A DNA stretch of 64,000 bases from Barnesiella viscericola DSM 18177 (GCF_000512915.1 NZ_CP007034.1:2542501-2606500); one strand, 5' to 3'. Shown: positions 34,569-44,063, numbered from the stretch's first letter. Translations and numbers: made by a program. Notes: generated from the letters alone by a model not told the origin.

Positions 34569-37241
34569 ATGAAGAATTTGAATTTGAAAATGCAATATAA
34601 TATGCCTTTCAGGTATTTGGCCGTCCTTTTGACCTTGTTGTTGTGTTCATTGGCGGCAACCGCTCAGAACGAAGAAAAGCTCGATACGATATACAACCCC
34701 AAAGTTGTCTACTCGGCCATACCTCAAAAATACGAGATTGCCGGTATTACCGTGACGGGAGCTCCCAACTATGAGGACTATGTGCTCATCGGCTATTCGG
34801 GTCTCGAAGTGGGACAGGTAATCGAGATTCCCGGTAATGCCATTACCGATGCCGCCAAGAAATTCTGGCGACAGGGGCTCTTCTCCGACGTTACTATCAA
34901 GTTGACCAAAGTTTACGGCGACAAGGCTTGGATTGAAATTCAACTGAAACAGCAGCCGCGTATCTCGCAAATCAACTATCATGGCATCAAAAAGAGCGAA
35001 CGCGAGGATTTGGAGAACCGGTTGGGGCTGGTGAAGGGTAACCAGATTACCCCCAACATCGTGGACCGGGCCACCTCCATCATCAAGAAACATTTTGAGG
35101 AGAAGGGTTTCAAGAATGCCGAGGTGAATATCAAGCAGACCGATGACCTTACTCACGAAAACGAGGTGATTGTCGACATCTATATCGATAAGAAGGAGAA
35201 AATCAAAGTCCACAAAATCTACATCGAAGGCAATCAGGTGCTCTCGGATCGCAAGATCAAGTGGGCCATGAAGAAGACCAACGAGAAGGGCAACCTGCTC
35301 CACCTGTTCCGTACCAAGAAATTTGTCGAGGAGAACTACGAAAACGATAAGAACCTTATCATCGAGAAGTACAACGAGTTGGGCTATCGCGATGCGACTA
35401 TCGTAAGCGACAGCGTGGTGCGCTACAATGACAAGACGGTCGACGTCTACCTCACTATTGACGAGGGCGACAAATACTATATCCGCAACATCGAGTGGGT
35501 GGGCAACACGATTTATCCCTCGGACTATCTGTCGGCCGTGTTGGGCATGAAGCCGGGTGATGTCTATAACCAGAAGATGCTGAACAAGCGGACAATGGAG
35601 GACGAAGATGCCGTGGCCAACCTCTACATGGACCGGGGTTACCTCTTCTTCCAGCTGATACCTATCGAGGGGAATGTGCAGAACGACTCGATTGACCTCC
35701 AAATTCGCCTCTTCGAGGGCCCGCAGGCCCGTATCAACAAAGTGGTCATCAACGGTAACGACCGCTTGTATGAACACGTGATTCGTCGTGAGTTGCGTAC
35801 AAAACCGGGCGAACTGTTCAGCAAGTCGGACCTCATGCGTTCGGCTCGTGAAATTGCCCAGACCGGTCACTTCGACCCCGAGACCATGGATATCAGACCC
35901 GAACCGAACGAAGAGAACGGTACGGTCGACCTCATTTACAACCTCGAATCGAAGGCCAACGACCAGATTGAGTTCTCGGCCGGTTGGGGGCAGACGGGTG
36001 TGATTGGTAAACTCAGTCTGAAATTTACCAACTTCTCGGTTCGCAACCTGTTGAATCCCAAATCATTCAAGGGTATTATACCTCAGGGCGACGGGCAGAC
36101 CTTCACCATCAGTGCGCAGACCAATGCCCGGTATTACCAACAGTACAGTATCTCGTTCTACGACCCCTGGTTCGGTGGTAAACGACCCAACTCGTTCCAG
36201 TTCTCGGCCTATTACAGCCGCCAGACCGGTATCGAAAGTTCGTTCCTGAGCAATGCCTACAACAGCATCTACAACAGTTCGCTCTATGGTAACTATTACG
36301 GTAATTACTATGGCAATTATTACGGCAACTATTACGACGACTACTACCAGAATGCCTATGAGAATGCCCTCGACCCCAGCAAGTCGTTGCAGATGGTGGG
36401 TGTTTCGCTTGGATTCGGTAAGCGGTTGGAGTGGCCCGATGACTATTTCACCTTCATGGCCGAGTTGGGCTATCAGGCCTATATCCTCAAAAACTGGGAG
36501 TATCTCTATTACATGCAGAACGGAACCTCGCACAGCTTCACCTTGGGATTGACCTTGGGACGTAGCTCAATCGACAATCCCATCTATACCCGCCGTGGTT
36601 CGCAGTTCACCCTGTCGGCTCAGATTACTCCGCCTTATTCGCTCTTCTCCAAGACCGATTACAAGAGCCTTTACGAAAGTTCGTCGCAGGCCGACCGCGA
36701 GAAACTGTATCGCTGGATCGAGTACTACAAGATCAAGTTCAAGAGCCGCATCTACACGCCGCTGAACAACTCCGAGAAATATACGCTGGTGCTCATGGGC
36801 CGTGCCGACTTCGGTTTGCTGGGCTCGTACAACAAATACAAACAGACCCCCTTCGAGACCTTCTATGTGGGAGGTGACGGTATGACCGGTTCCTACACCT
36901 ATGCTACCGAGACCATCGGGTTGAGAGGTTACGACAACGGTTCGCTTACACCTTATTCCGACGGTCGTGCCTATACCCGCTTCTCCATGGAGTTGCACTT
37001 CCCGTTCCTGTTGCAACCCTCGTCGACCATCTACGGTTTGGCCTTTGTCGAGGGTGGTAATGCCTGGACTCAGCTCGAAAACTTTAACCCCTTCTCGTTG
37101 AAGCGGTCGGCCGGTGTGGGTGTGCGCATCTTCCTGCCGATGATTGGTCTGATGGGTATCGACTGGGCCTACGGTTTCGACAAGGTACAGGGCGAACGGG
37201 GCGGAAGCCATTTCCACTTCATCTTGGGTCAGGAATTTTAA
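34569..37241 (+). CDS. bamA: Outer-membrane protein assembly factor BamA
   Basis: 890 residues. A signal peptide (ends near LAATAQ) precedes five POTRA-like repeats across about residues 50-440, each with the strand-helix-helix-strand pattern (for example ITVTGAPNYEDYVLIGYSGL). The barrel ends FHFILGQEF, with the C-terminal Phe expected for BamA. The VRGY-type loop is visible as GLRGYDNGSLTPYSD. It inserts outer-membrane proteins. Residues 574-593 hold a repeat of GNYY units that looks unusual for a BamA loop. Next come two OmpH/Skp-like chaperones after a terminator. Confidence 0.94.
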   Translation: MKNLNLKMQYNMPFRYLAVLLTLLLCSLAATAQNEEKLDTIYNPKVVYSAIPQKYEIAGITVTGAPNYEDYVLIGYSGLEVGQVIEIPGNAITDAAKKFWRQGLFSDVTIKLTKVYGDKAWIEIQLKQQPRISQINYHGIKKSEREDLENRLGLVKGNQITPNIVDRATSIIKKHFEEKGFKNAEVNIKQTDDLTHENEVIVDIYIDKKEKIKVHKIYIEGNQVLSDRKIKWAMKKTNEKGNLLHLFRTKKFVEENYENDKNLIIEKYNELGYRDATIVSDSVVRYNDKTVDVYLTIDEGDKYYIRNIEWVGNTIYPSDYLSAVLGMKPGDVYNQKMLNKRTMEDEDAVANLYMDRGYLFFQLIPIEGNVQNDSIDLQIRLFEGPQARINKVVINGNDRLYEHVIRRELRTKPGELFSKSDLMRSAREIAQTGHFDPETMDIRPEPNEENGTVDLIYNLESKANDQIEFSAGWGQTGVIGKLSLKFTNFSVRNLLNPKSFKGIIPQGDGQTFTISAQTNARYYQQYSISFYDPWFGGKRPNSFQFSAYYSRQTGIESSFLSNAYNSIYNSSLYGNYYGNYYGNYYGNYYDDYYQNAYENALDPSKSLQMVGVSLGFGKRLEWPDDYFTFMAELGYQAYILKNWEYLYYMQNGTSHSFTLGLTLGRSSIDNPIYTRRGSQFTLSAQITPPYSLFSKTDYKSLYESSSQADREKLYRWIEYYKIKFKSRIYTPLNNSEKYTLVLMGRADFGLLGSYNKYKQTPFETFYVGGDGMTGSYTYATETIGLRGYDNGSLTPYSDGRAYTRFSMELHFPFLLQPSSTIYGLAFVEGGNAWTQLENFNPFSLKRSAGVGVRIFLPMIGLMGIDWAYGFDKVQGERGGSHFHFILGQEF
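36288..36347 (+). repeat. Five 12-base tandem units inside bamA
   Basis: Units at 36288, 36300, 36312, 36324 and 36336 encode GNYY, GNYY, GNYY, GNYY and DDYY. The third-base positions vary, so it is not a fresh duplication. It lies in the barrel part, likely an exposed loop. Confidence 0.85.
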
Positions 37242-37284
37242 TTTGTGAAAAAATAGATACTTTTTTTGTTAAATGCTATAAAAG

Positions 37285-37323
37285 GATAGCGCGATTTCAG
37301 AAGAATCGCGCTATCTTTATTTT
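37285..37323 (+). terminator. Terminator after bamA
   Basis: A perfect 12-base stem (GATAGCGCGATT at 37285-37296 with AATCGCGCTATC at 37304-37315), 7-base loop, then TTTATTTT. Confidence 0.85.
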
Positions 37324-37397
37324 CGGAGACTGTGGTGATTGGTTCGCTCTCTCCCCGGGAACGTAGATAATTGTATAACTAAATCCAATGATTTGAT

Positions 37398-37913
37398 ATG
37401 AAAAGAATAGCCCTTTTGGCGATTGCGGCGATAGCCTTTGCCGCCTCGTCGGTAGCTCAGAAATATGCTTTGGTCGATATGGAGTACATTCTCAAAAACA
37501 TACCCTCCTACGAGATGGCCAACGAACAGTTGAACCAGGTGTCGCAACGCTGGCAGAAGGAGTGCGACGACAAGGCTGCCGAGGCCAAGACGATGTACCA
37601 GAACTACCAGTCCGATTTGGTCTTCCTCACCGAGGAGATGAAGGTGAAACGCGAGGAGGAGATTCGCAACAAGGAGACCGAGGTGGTGGAACTGCGTCGC
37701 AAATACTTTGGCCCCGAAGGCGAACTGTTCAAGAAACGCGAGATCCTCATGAAGCCTATCCAGGACGATATTTACAATGCCATCAAGAAAATTTCGGAGG
37801 ATAAAGGTTACTCGATGGTCATCGACCGAGCCTCGTCGCCCAACATTATTTTCGCTTCGCCCAAGATTGATATAAGCAATGAAGTGCTCACAAAGTTAGG
37901 ATATTCAAAATAA
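37398..37913 (+). CDS. OmpH/Skp-family periplasmic chaperone (copy 1)
   Basis: 171 residues. Signal peptide (MKRIALLAIAAIAFAASSVAQ), a short beta part (KYALVDMEYILKNIPSYEMA), then a long charged coiled-coil (about 40-120) and a C-terminal strand. Skp trimers hold unfolded outer-membrane proteins on the way to BamA, which precedes this gene. A second OmpH-like gene follows 55 bases downstream. The two copies are only moderately alike. Confidence 0.88.
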   Translation: MKRIALLAIAAIAFAASSVAQKYALVDMEYILKNIPSYEMANEQLNQVSQRWQKECDDKAAEAKTMYQNYQSDLVFLTEEMKVKREEEIRNKETEVVELRRKYFGPEGELFKKREILMKPIQDDIYNAIKKISEDKGYSMVIDRASSPNIIFASPKIDISNEVLTKLGYSK

Positions 37914-37919
37914 TTGCGT

Positions 37920-37927
37920 ACTTTTGT
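37920..37927 (+). promoter_or_regulatory. Candidate -7 element before the second OmpH gene
   Basis: TACTTTTG matches TAnnTTTG in the 55-base gap between the two OmpH genes; start codon 41 bases on. No clear -33 element. Confidence 0.35.
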
Positions 37928-37968
37928 GCTATTATTCATAACTTACAGTTAAAACAAAAAATTATAGT

Positions 37969-38484
37969 ATGATCAAGAAACTTCTTTTTGCTGCTGTGTG
38001 CTTCTGCTCGCTGAGCTTTATGGCACAGGCGCAACAGGCCCTTAAATTCGGTACCGTAAACTCTCAGGAAATTTTCATGCTGATGCCCGAGAAAGCAACT
38101 GCCGAGAAAACTCTTCAAGATATCAATAAGAAATACGAAGACGAATTTGTAAAGATTCAAGAGGAGTTCACCAAAAAGTATAAAGAGTATATGGCTTTGG
38201 GCGATACGATTCCCGAGACAATCCGTGCCCGTCGCATGCAAGAGGTTCAAGACTCGCAATCGCGTATCGAGAGCTTCCGCGAAATGGCAACCCAGGATAT
38301 TCAAAAACAACAGGAAGCCCTCTTCGCTCCGGTTCAACAGAAGTTGATGGACGCCATTAAGGCCGTAGGTGCCGAAGGCAAGTATACCTATATCTTCGAT
38401 TTGGCCTATCCCATCGTGATCTATCAAGGTGCTCCCAGCGAAGATGTGACTCCGTTGGTAAAAGCCAAACTGGGCTTGAAATAA
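37969..38484 (+). CDS. OmpH/Skp-family periplasmic chaperone (copy 2)
   Basis: 171 residues, the same length as its neighbour. Signal peptide (MIKKLLFAAVCFCSLSFMAQAQ, cleaved near AQA), then LKFGTVNSQEIFMLMPEKAT and a coiled-coil of charged residues up to about 120. The end is a beta-strand (YTYIFDLAYPIVIYQG). It is probably a second Skp subunit, able to form mixed or separate trimers. It has its own candidate promoter and terminator. Confidence 0.88.
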   Translation: MIKKLLFAAVCFCSLSFMAQAQQALKFGTVNSQEIFMLMPEKATAEKTLQDINKKYEDEFVKIQEEFTKKYKEYMALGDTIPETIRARRMQEVQDSQSRIESFREMATQDIQKQQEALFAPVQQKLMDAIKAVGAEGKYTYIFDLAYPIVIYQGAPSEDVTPLVKAKLGLK

Positions 38485-38510
38485 TATTCCCTCGTCGAGG
38501 GATTTCATAA

Positions 38511-38541
38511 AAGGGTGATAACGCAACTTATCATCCTTTTT
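38511..38541 (+). terminator. Terminator after the second OmpH gene
   Basis: An 11-base stem with one G-T pair (38511-38521 and 38528-38538), then TTT. Confidence 0.7.
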
Positions 38542-38549
38542 CCATATTT

Positions 38550-39407
38550 ATGCCATCAATGATGAATATGCAAAACGAGCATACGGCGGTAGGGCCTATC
38601 GGTATCTTCGACTCGGGATACGGCGGCCTCACCATTCTCGAACAGGTGCGCAAGGGGTTGCCGCAGTACGACTACCTCTATTTGGGCGACAATGCCCGTG
38701 CCCCCTACGGTACAAGGTCGTTTGAGATTGTCTACGAGTTCACCAAACAGGCGGTGCTGCACCTCTTCGACGAGGGGTGCTCGCTGGTAATCTTGGCTTG
38801 CAACACGGCTTCGGCCAAGGCGTTGCGCAGTATCCAGCAGAACGATTTGCCCCGCATCGCCCCCGACAAGCGGGTGCTGGGGGTTATACGCCCCACGGTC
38901 GAGGCGTTGTCGACGTTGACCCATACGGGGCACATCGGCATACTGGCCACCCCGGGTACCATACAGTCGCACTCCTACGAGATGGAAATCAAGAAAATGT
39001 ATCCCTCGTTCGAGGTCTACGGGCAGGCCTGCCCCATGTGGGTACCGCTGGTCGAGAACAACGAGGCACAGGGGCCGGGAGCCGATTACTTCGTGCAGAA
39101 ATACATCGACGAACTGTTGGCCCAATCGTCGGCCATCGACACCGTGGTGCTGGGGTGTACTCATTACCCCCTGCTGCTCGACAAGATAAGGCGGTATCTG
39201 CCCCCGTCGGTATCGGTGGTGGTGCAGGGCCCGCTGGTTACCGACCGGCTCGACGACTATCTGCACCGTCACCCCGAGATAGAGAGCCGTTGCTCGAAAG
39301 GGGGGAGTTGCCGGTATCTCACTACCGAGTCGACGGCCAAATTTTCCGAGGCGGCCACCCTGTTCCTCAACGAACCGGTCGAGGCCGAACGCATTGTATT
39401 GGGATAA
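38550..39407 (+). CDS. murI: Glutamate racemase
   Basis: 285 residues. The two catalytic cysteines are Cys84 in ACNTASA and Cys203 in GCTHYPLL. GIFDSGYGGLTIL (18-30) is the substrate loop. It makes D-glutamate for peptidoglycan. Several Met codons close together (38550, 38559, 38562, 38568) leave the exact start open. An S4-domain gene follows 23 bases on, without a visible terminator. Confidence 0.94.
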   Translation: MPSMMNMQNEHTAVGPIGIFDSGYGGLTILEQVRKGLPQYDYLYLGDNARAPYGTRSFEIVYEFTKQAVLHLFDEGCSLVILACNTASAKALRSIQQNDLPRIAPDKRVLGVIRPTVEALSTLTHTGHIGILATPGTIQSHSYEMEIKKMYPSFEVYGQACPMWVPLVENNEAQGPGADYFVQKYIDELLAQSSAIDTVVLGCTHYPLLLDKIRRYLPPSVSVVVQGPLVTDRLDDYLHRHPEIESRCSKGGSCRYLTTESTAKFSEAATLFLNEPVEAERIVLG

Positions 39408-39430
39408 CGATAAAAAATTTTTAGTCTGCT

Positions 39431-40006
39431 ATGGCAAAGAAAGAGACATTACCGGGTATCCGGATTAACAAATACATCGGCGATTCGGGATTTTGTTCCC
39501 GTCGCGAGGCCGATAAACTCATTACCGACGAGCGGGTTACCATCAACGGTGAGCTGGCTACGCTGGGCAGTCGGGTCGAAGAGGGCGACAAGGTAAAGAT
39601 CGACGGCGAACCGCTGCACTATATTCCTATGGAGCAGCGCGAGTATAAGCTACGTCGCTATGGAGCCTCTTCGCGCCGAAACGCCTCGTTTGGGGCCGAA
39701 GCGGCCGAGGAGGGTCGCTTGGCCCGTCATACCCCGCGCAATCGGGCGACGGGAGGCGACGAGGAGCCTCGGAATACACGCCGGGGGCATCGGGAAGAGG
39801 AATCGGCGGGTGGACGTCGTGGCCGTCACACAGGGCCTGCCGCAGCCCACGAATCGTCCCGGCGGGGTACCCTTGCCGATAAAAACCGTGTGGCCGGTCG
39901 TCCCGACAGGAAGAGTACGGGTCGAGGTGCGTCGCCCGAGTCTGCGCGTGGTCGCCACTCGTCCTCCAACAAATCGCGCCCCGATGAGAAACGTCGCAAG
40001 GGTTGA
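39431..40006 (+). CDS. S4-domain RNA-binding protein with a basic disordered tail
   Basis: 191 residues. Residues 10-70 are an S4 domain of the RsuA/RluB type (INKYIGDSGFCSRREADKLI, then ERVTINGELATLGSRVEEGD). The pseudouridine synthase catalytic domain that normally follows is missing. In its place is about 110 residues of low complexity rich in Arg, Gly, Ser and Glu (GRRGRHTGP, RGRHSSSNKSRPDEKRRKG). It might bind rRNA or a structured RNA and be otherwise unfolded. The gene is intact, not a visible frameshift. Function beyond RNA binding is unknown. Confidence 0.7.
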   Translation: MAKKETLPGIRINKYIGDSGFCSRREADKLITDERVTINGELATLGSRVEEGDKVKIDGEPLHYIPMEQREYKLRRYGASSRRNASFGAEAAEEGRLARHTPRNRATGGDEEPRNTRRGHREEESAGGRRGRHTGPAAAHESSRRGTLADKNRVAGRPDRKSTGRGASPESARGRHSSSNKSRPDEKRRKG

Positions 40007-40129
40007 ATACTGGCGCCTGCTGATGGGGCAGTATGCAAAGCAATGACAAGTATCTGATCCAACCGGGAAAAGGGGCATCAAGCCGTAGGTACATGGTGCC
40101 TTTCTTCCGGCCGGAAACGATAAAAACGA

Positions 40130-40182
40130 CAATCCCTCCTGGTTGAAGCCGAATGGCACAACCAGGAGGGATTGCTTTTTTT
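40130..40182. terminator. Bidirectional terminator between convergent genes
   Basis: A perfect 16-base inverted repeat (40130-40145 and 40159-40174, CAATCCCTCCTGGTTG and its complement) with a 13-base loop. CTTTTTTT follows on the plus strand and a T-rich stretch on the minus strand. Confidence 0.85.
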
Positions 40183-40218
40183 GACCCTATATTTGAGATT
40201 CCTTTTTTTAGAATAGAA

Positions 40219-41280
40219 TTAGACCAGCCATTTTACCAGCAGGTAACCGCCACCCACCAGCCAGATGAAAAGTCCAAAGGCCAAAATGAAGGGCTTGGCT
40301 CCTGCCTGCTTGAACTTGTCGATGCTGGTCTCGGCGCCCAGTGCCGTCATGGCCATGGTCAGCATGAAGGTATCGATGTATTCGATGGCTCCGTTCAGAG
40401 GAATGTCTTTTACGGTCGGGGCACCGAAGAGGTACTGGAGCAAGGAATTCAGGCAGATGATGCCGATGAATCCGAATGCAAACCAGGGAATGGTAATCTT
40501 GCTCTTGGCCACTGTGCCGTCAGCTGATACTTTTTTACGTCCGGCAAGGGCGAAGCTCATGATGACCAATACGGGGGCCAGGAGCATGACCCGAATCATC
40601 TTGGTGATGGTGGCTGTACCGGCAATGCCCAGCGTGTCGGTGGGATCCATCGCATTGCCTGCACCGGCCACGTGGGCCACTTCGTGCAGGGTGCTTCCTG
40701 TGTAGATGGCCACCTGGGTATCGGACAGACTGGAGAGCAGTCCTGAGCGGTACATGATGGGGTAGAGGAACATGGCAATGGTTCCGAAGATAACCACGGT
40801 AGACACGGCGATGGCGGTCTTATGGCCTTCGCACTTGATAACCGGCTCGGCACCGAGTACGGCGGCTGCACCACAGATGGCACTGCCGGTAGAGGTAATC
40901 AGGGCGGTGTCTTGGTCTATCTTCAATAGCTTGCCCAGGAAGATGCCCAGGAAGATGGTGCCGCAAACGATGATGCTGTCTACCACAATGGCCGGGAGAC
41001 CTACGGCAGCTACGTCGGTCAGCGTCAGACGGAACCCGTAGAGCACGATACCGGCGCGCAGAATCTGTTTCGAGCAGAACTTGATACCCGGTACCCACGT
41101 CTCGGGTAACCGGTTGCGCAGGCTGTTGGCATAGAGCATACCCAATATGATACCCACGATAAGCGGACTGAGTGAGAGATTCTTTATGAATTGAATTTCG
41201 GCAATGTAGAAGGCCGAAAACGAAAAGAGTACAATCAGCAGAATGCCGTGAAGTACATTGCCTTGTTTTTCGCTGAACAT
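40219..41280 (-). CDS. YeiH/UPF0324-family membrane protein (putative sulfate exporter)
   Basis: 353 residues from ATG 41280 (an in-frame 41406 start adds a basic non-helical tail). About 10 hydrophobic segments; the family block ICGAAAVLGAEPVIKCEGHKTA is split here as SAICGAAAVLGAEPV and KCEGHKTAIAVSTVV. GSTLHEVAHVAGAGNA follows in a later loop. Family members are often called putative sulfate exporters, but that function is poorly proven. It stands alone with its own promoter candidate and a shared terminator. Confidence 0.8.
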   Translation of the reverse strand: MFSEKQGNVLHGILLIVLFSFSAFYIAEIQFIKNLSLSPLIVGIILGMLYANSLRNRLPETWVPGIKFCSKQILRAGIVLYGFRLTLTDVAAVGLPAIVVDSIIVCGTIFLGIFLGKLLKIDQDTALITSTGSAICGAAAVLGAEPVIKCEGHKTAIAVSTVVIFGTIAMFLYPIMYRSGLLSSLSDTQVAIYTGSTLHEVAHVAGAGNAMDPTDTLGIAGTATITKMIRVMLLAPVLVIMSFALAGRKKVSADGTVAKSKITIPWFAFGFIGIICLNSLLQYLFGAPTVKDIPLNGAIEYIDTFMLTMAMTALGAETSIDKFKQAGAKPFILAFGLFIWLVGGGYLLVKWLV

Positions 41281-41403
41281 AATTGTTAGAATATTAGAGT
41301 GTTTGTTTTTCTTTTTCTCCCGAGGCCCTGTTCGCCTGCCTTTTGCAAATGCTTGCCGGTAAAATGTTTGAGCCCGGGATTCTGTTTCCTTGGTTTTGCG
41401 CTG

Positions 41404-41411
41404 CAAAGGTA
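41404..41411 (-). promoter_or_regulatory. Candidate -7 element for the YeiH-like gene
   Basis: TACCTTTG on the minus strand, 124 bases upstream of the start. A long leader would result. Confidence 0.4.
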
Positions 41412-41509
41412 GACTTTTATTCTCAAATAAATGATTTCTTTATGGTTATAATGTATAACCGCAGGTTATGACCTCGGTCTTTCCTCGATTGCAGTTGCTC
41501 TTTAAACAG

Positions 41510-41545
41510 CCGACGGGGCTGTCTCGGTAAAGGCAGCCCCGTCGG
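41510..41545 (-). terminator. Hairpin after the gamma-carbonic-anhydrase-like gene
   Basis: A perfect 12-base GC-rich stem (41510-41521 and 41534-41545, CCGACGGGGCTG). The T run on the minus strand side is weak (CTGTTTAAA). Confidence 0.65.
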
Positions 41546-41568
41546 GGTATGGTTAAGTGCGAGGGGAA

Positions 41569-42087
41569 TTACTCCTCCTCGTACCAGGTCGAGTACATGA
41601 GGTAGTTCTTGGCAATCTTCTGGTTGATCTCTTTCGATTGCTCGGAGTCAACCATTTTGATAAATTTGGCCGGAGTCCCGCCCCAGAGTTCGCCCGGCTT
41701 GATTACCGTCTTGCTCAGTACAACGGCACCGGCGGCTACGATAGCCCCTTCGCCCACGACAGCGTGGTCGAGCACTACCGCTCCCATGCCGATGAGGGCT
41801 CCGTTGTGTATGGTAGCGCCGTGTATCGTCACGTTGTGGCCTATCGAAACATCGTCGCCTATTTCGATGGTCGATTTCTCATAGAGGGTGTGCAGTACCG
41901 CTCCGTCCTGAATGTTCACCCGGTTGCCGATGCGTATCGAGTTGACATCGCCGCGCAACACGGCTCCGAACCAGATGCTGCATTCGTCGCCCAGAACGGT
42001 ATCGCCGATGAGTACGGCGTTGTCGGCCAGAAAACAGTTTTTGCCGACTTGGGGAGTAAATCCCCGTACAGATTTGATCAGTGCCAT
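41569..42087 (-). CDS. Gamma-carbonic-anhydrase-like (PaaY/YrdA) left-handed beta-helix protein
   Basis: 172 residues. Repeated hexapeptides (VLIGDTVLGDECSIWFGAV, SIGHNVTIHGATIHNGALIG and similar) form a left-handed beta helix. His residues in LHTLYEKSTIEIG, GHNVTIHGA and nearby place the metal site of the gamma-CA class. A C-terminal helix finishes the trimer-forming fold. Real carbonic anhydrase activity is unproven in many such proteins. The gene lies 22 bases after the M24 aminopeptidase and may be co-transcribed with it. Confidence 0.85.
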   Translation of the reverse strand: MALIKSVRGFTPQVGKNCFLADNAVLIGDTVLGDECSIWFGAVLRGDVNSIRIGNRVNIQDGAVLHTLYEKSTIEIGDDVSIGHNVTIHGATIHNGALIGMGAVVLDHAVVGEGAIVAAGAVVLSKTVIKPGELWGGTPAKFIKMVDSEQSKEINQKIAKNYLMYSTWYEEE

Positions 42088-42109
42088 ATCGAATATCTTT
42101 TTTTAGTCG

Positions 42110-43888
42110 TTAAATAGAGGTTGTCTTGCGGTGCAGCCACTGCTGTTCCTCTTCGTTGAGCATGGGGCTGAGCCGGTCGTACACCATCTCGTGGTAGTTG
42201 TTGAGCCATTCGATCTCCTTCTCGGTCATGATCGAGAGGTCGAGCGCCTCGGTGTCGAAGGGGAAGAGGGTGAGGGTCTCGAAGCGGTAGAACATGCCGA
42301 ACTCGTTTTGGTAGTCGGGTACGGTGAGAATGAGGTTCTCGCAGCGAATGCCATACTCGCCCGTGCGGTAGAGACCCGGTTCGTTCGAGGTAATCATGCC
42401 CGGCATGAGCGGGGTGGGGTTCTCTTCGAGGCGAATGTTCTGCGGGCCCTCGTGCACGTTGAGGAAGTGGCCCACGCCGTGTCCCGTGCCGTGCAGGTAG
42501 TTGAGGTGGTCGTCCCACAGGAAGTGACGGGCCAGGGCATCGAGTTGCGAGCCCCTCGTGCCTTGCGGGAAGTGGCAGGTAGCCAGGGCGATGTGTCCCT
42601 TCATGACCAGCGTGAAGTCGCGTTTCTGGCGTGGCGAGAGGTTGCCCAACGAGATGGTGCGGGTGATGTCGGTCGTACCGTCGAGGTATTGGGCGCCCGA
42701 GTCGATGAGTAGGAATCCGTGAGGTTCGATGGTGGCGTTGCTCTCGGGAGTGGCCGAGTAGTGGACGATGGCACCGTGTTCGTTAAATCCGGCGATGGTG
42801 GCAAAGCTCTCACCCACGTAAAGGTTCTGTTGCGAACGGTATTCGCGCAACTTCTCGGCAACGGTTATCTCGGTCACCTTGCCGCTGTCGATATTCTGTT
42901 CGAGCCAGCGGAAGAAGCGCACGAGGGCGACACCGTCGCGAATCATCGCTTCGCGGGTACCGGCCAGCTGCGTCTCGTTCTTGACGCTCTTCAACAGTGC
43001 AATGGGCGATTGCCCCGAAACCGATGTAGCATTGAGTTTATTTAATAAGGTGTAGTTGATTTTGTTGGTATCGACGAATACCTTCTTGTTGACGGGCAGG
43101 GTGCCCACGAAATCGAAGATGCTCTCGTAGGGCATGATTTCTACTCCATTCTTGTTCAGATACTGAGCTACGGAGTCGCCGATTTTGTCCTTGTCGATGA
43201 AGAGTATGCGGCGTGTGTCGTCAATGTAGGCGTAGCAAACCACTACGGGGTTGCACTCCACATCGTTCCCGCGGATATTGAAAGCCCACGCAATCTCGTC
43301 GAGAGCCGCCAGCAGCAAGGCCTCGGCGCCGGCCTGGTGTACCTGCTCCATGATGCGGTTCATCTTGTCGGCCACCGATTCGCCGCTATATTTCTCCTCG
43401 TGAATGAACACCTCGTTTTTGGGAATCGACGGACGATCCTCCCAAATGGAGTCGAACGGCGTGAAGTCGGTGACGAAGCGCAATCCGTGTTTCTCGAAAT
43501 TCTGTTTCATTTCGGCCGCCTTGGAGGCACCGAACAGAGTCCCGTCGATGGCCACGGTAGCTCCCTGGGGCAACGTGTTCAGGAGCCATTGCTCGATGGT
43601 GGGCGTGTCGGGCAGGCCCTCTTTGAAAAGTTCAAATCCCGAGCCCTCCAACTGTTGAGCCGCTTGCAGGAAATAGCGCGAATCGGTCCACAGTCCGGCC
43701 CGGTTGGTGGTTACGACAGCCGTTCCGGCCGATCCGTTGAAACCCGAAATCCAGGTACGTGCAGCCCAGTGGCTGGCATAGTATTCGCTTTGGTGCGGAT
43801 CGGTCCCCGGTATGATAAACGCGGTAATACCGGCTTTGCCCATCTCTTCGCGCAGGGCTTTCAGTCGGGGTAATGTCGATTTGCTCAT
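42110..43888 (-). CDS. Xaa-Pro aminopeptidase (M24B family)
   Basis: 592 residues from ATG 43888 (an extension to 43993 is possible but adds a poor N-terminus). Two N-terminal creatinase-like domains precede the pita-bread domain. The metal ligands are visible: Asp in LLIDSGAQYLDGTTDITR (two Asp), His in GTGHGVGHFLNVHEG, Glu in ITSNEPGLY and Glu in IRCENLIL. It removes N-terminal residues before proline. The length fits the larger group found in Bacteroidales. It starts the short minus-strand unit with the gamma-CA-like gene. Confidence 0.92.
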   Translation of the reverse strand: MSKSTLPRLKALREEMGKAGITAFIIPGTDPHQSEYYASHWAARTWISGFNGSAGTAVVTTNRAGLWTDSRYFLQAAQQLEGSGFELFKEGLPDTPTIEQWLLNTLPQGATVAIDGTLFGASKAAEMKQNFEKHGLRFVTDFTPFDSIWEDRPSIPKNEVFIHEEKYSGESVADKMNRIMEQVHQAGAEALLLAALDEIAWAFNIRGNDVECNPVVVCYAYIDDTRRILFIDKDKIGDSVAQYLNKNGVEIMPYESIFDFVGTLPVNKKVFVDTNKINYTLLNKLNATSVSGQSPIALLKSVKNETQLAGTREAMIRDGVALVRFFRWLEQNIDSGKVTEITVAEKLREYRSQQNLYVGESFATIAGFNEHGAIVHYSATPESNATIEPHGFLLIDSGAQYLDGTTDITRTISLGNLSPRQKRDFTLVMKGHIALATCHFPQGTRGSQLDALARHFLWDDHLNYLHGTGHGVGHFLNVHEGPQNIRLEENPTPLMPGMITSNEPGLYRTGEYGIRCENLILTVPDYQNEFGMFYRFETLTLFPFDTEALDLSIMTEKEIEWLNNYHEMVYDRLSPMLNEEEQQWLHRKTTSI

Positions 43889-44063
43889 AATATCTCTATT
43901 TTTTAATGTGTATTCTACCCTATTGTATAATTGCTTGTAAAGGTAGTCATATTTGGTTAAATAAGACGATAAAAGGGTGTGAAAATATCGCAATGAAGAT
44001 GAATGGAGATTGCGACGAATTATTGAAAAAAATGTCGATGCGATGTATTTTAGCGGTCGAAAG

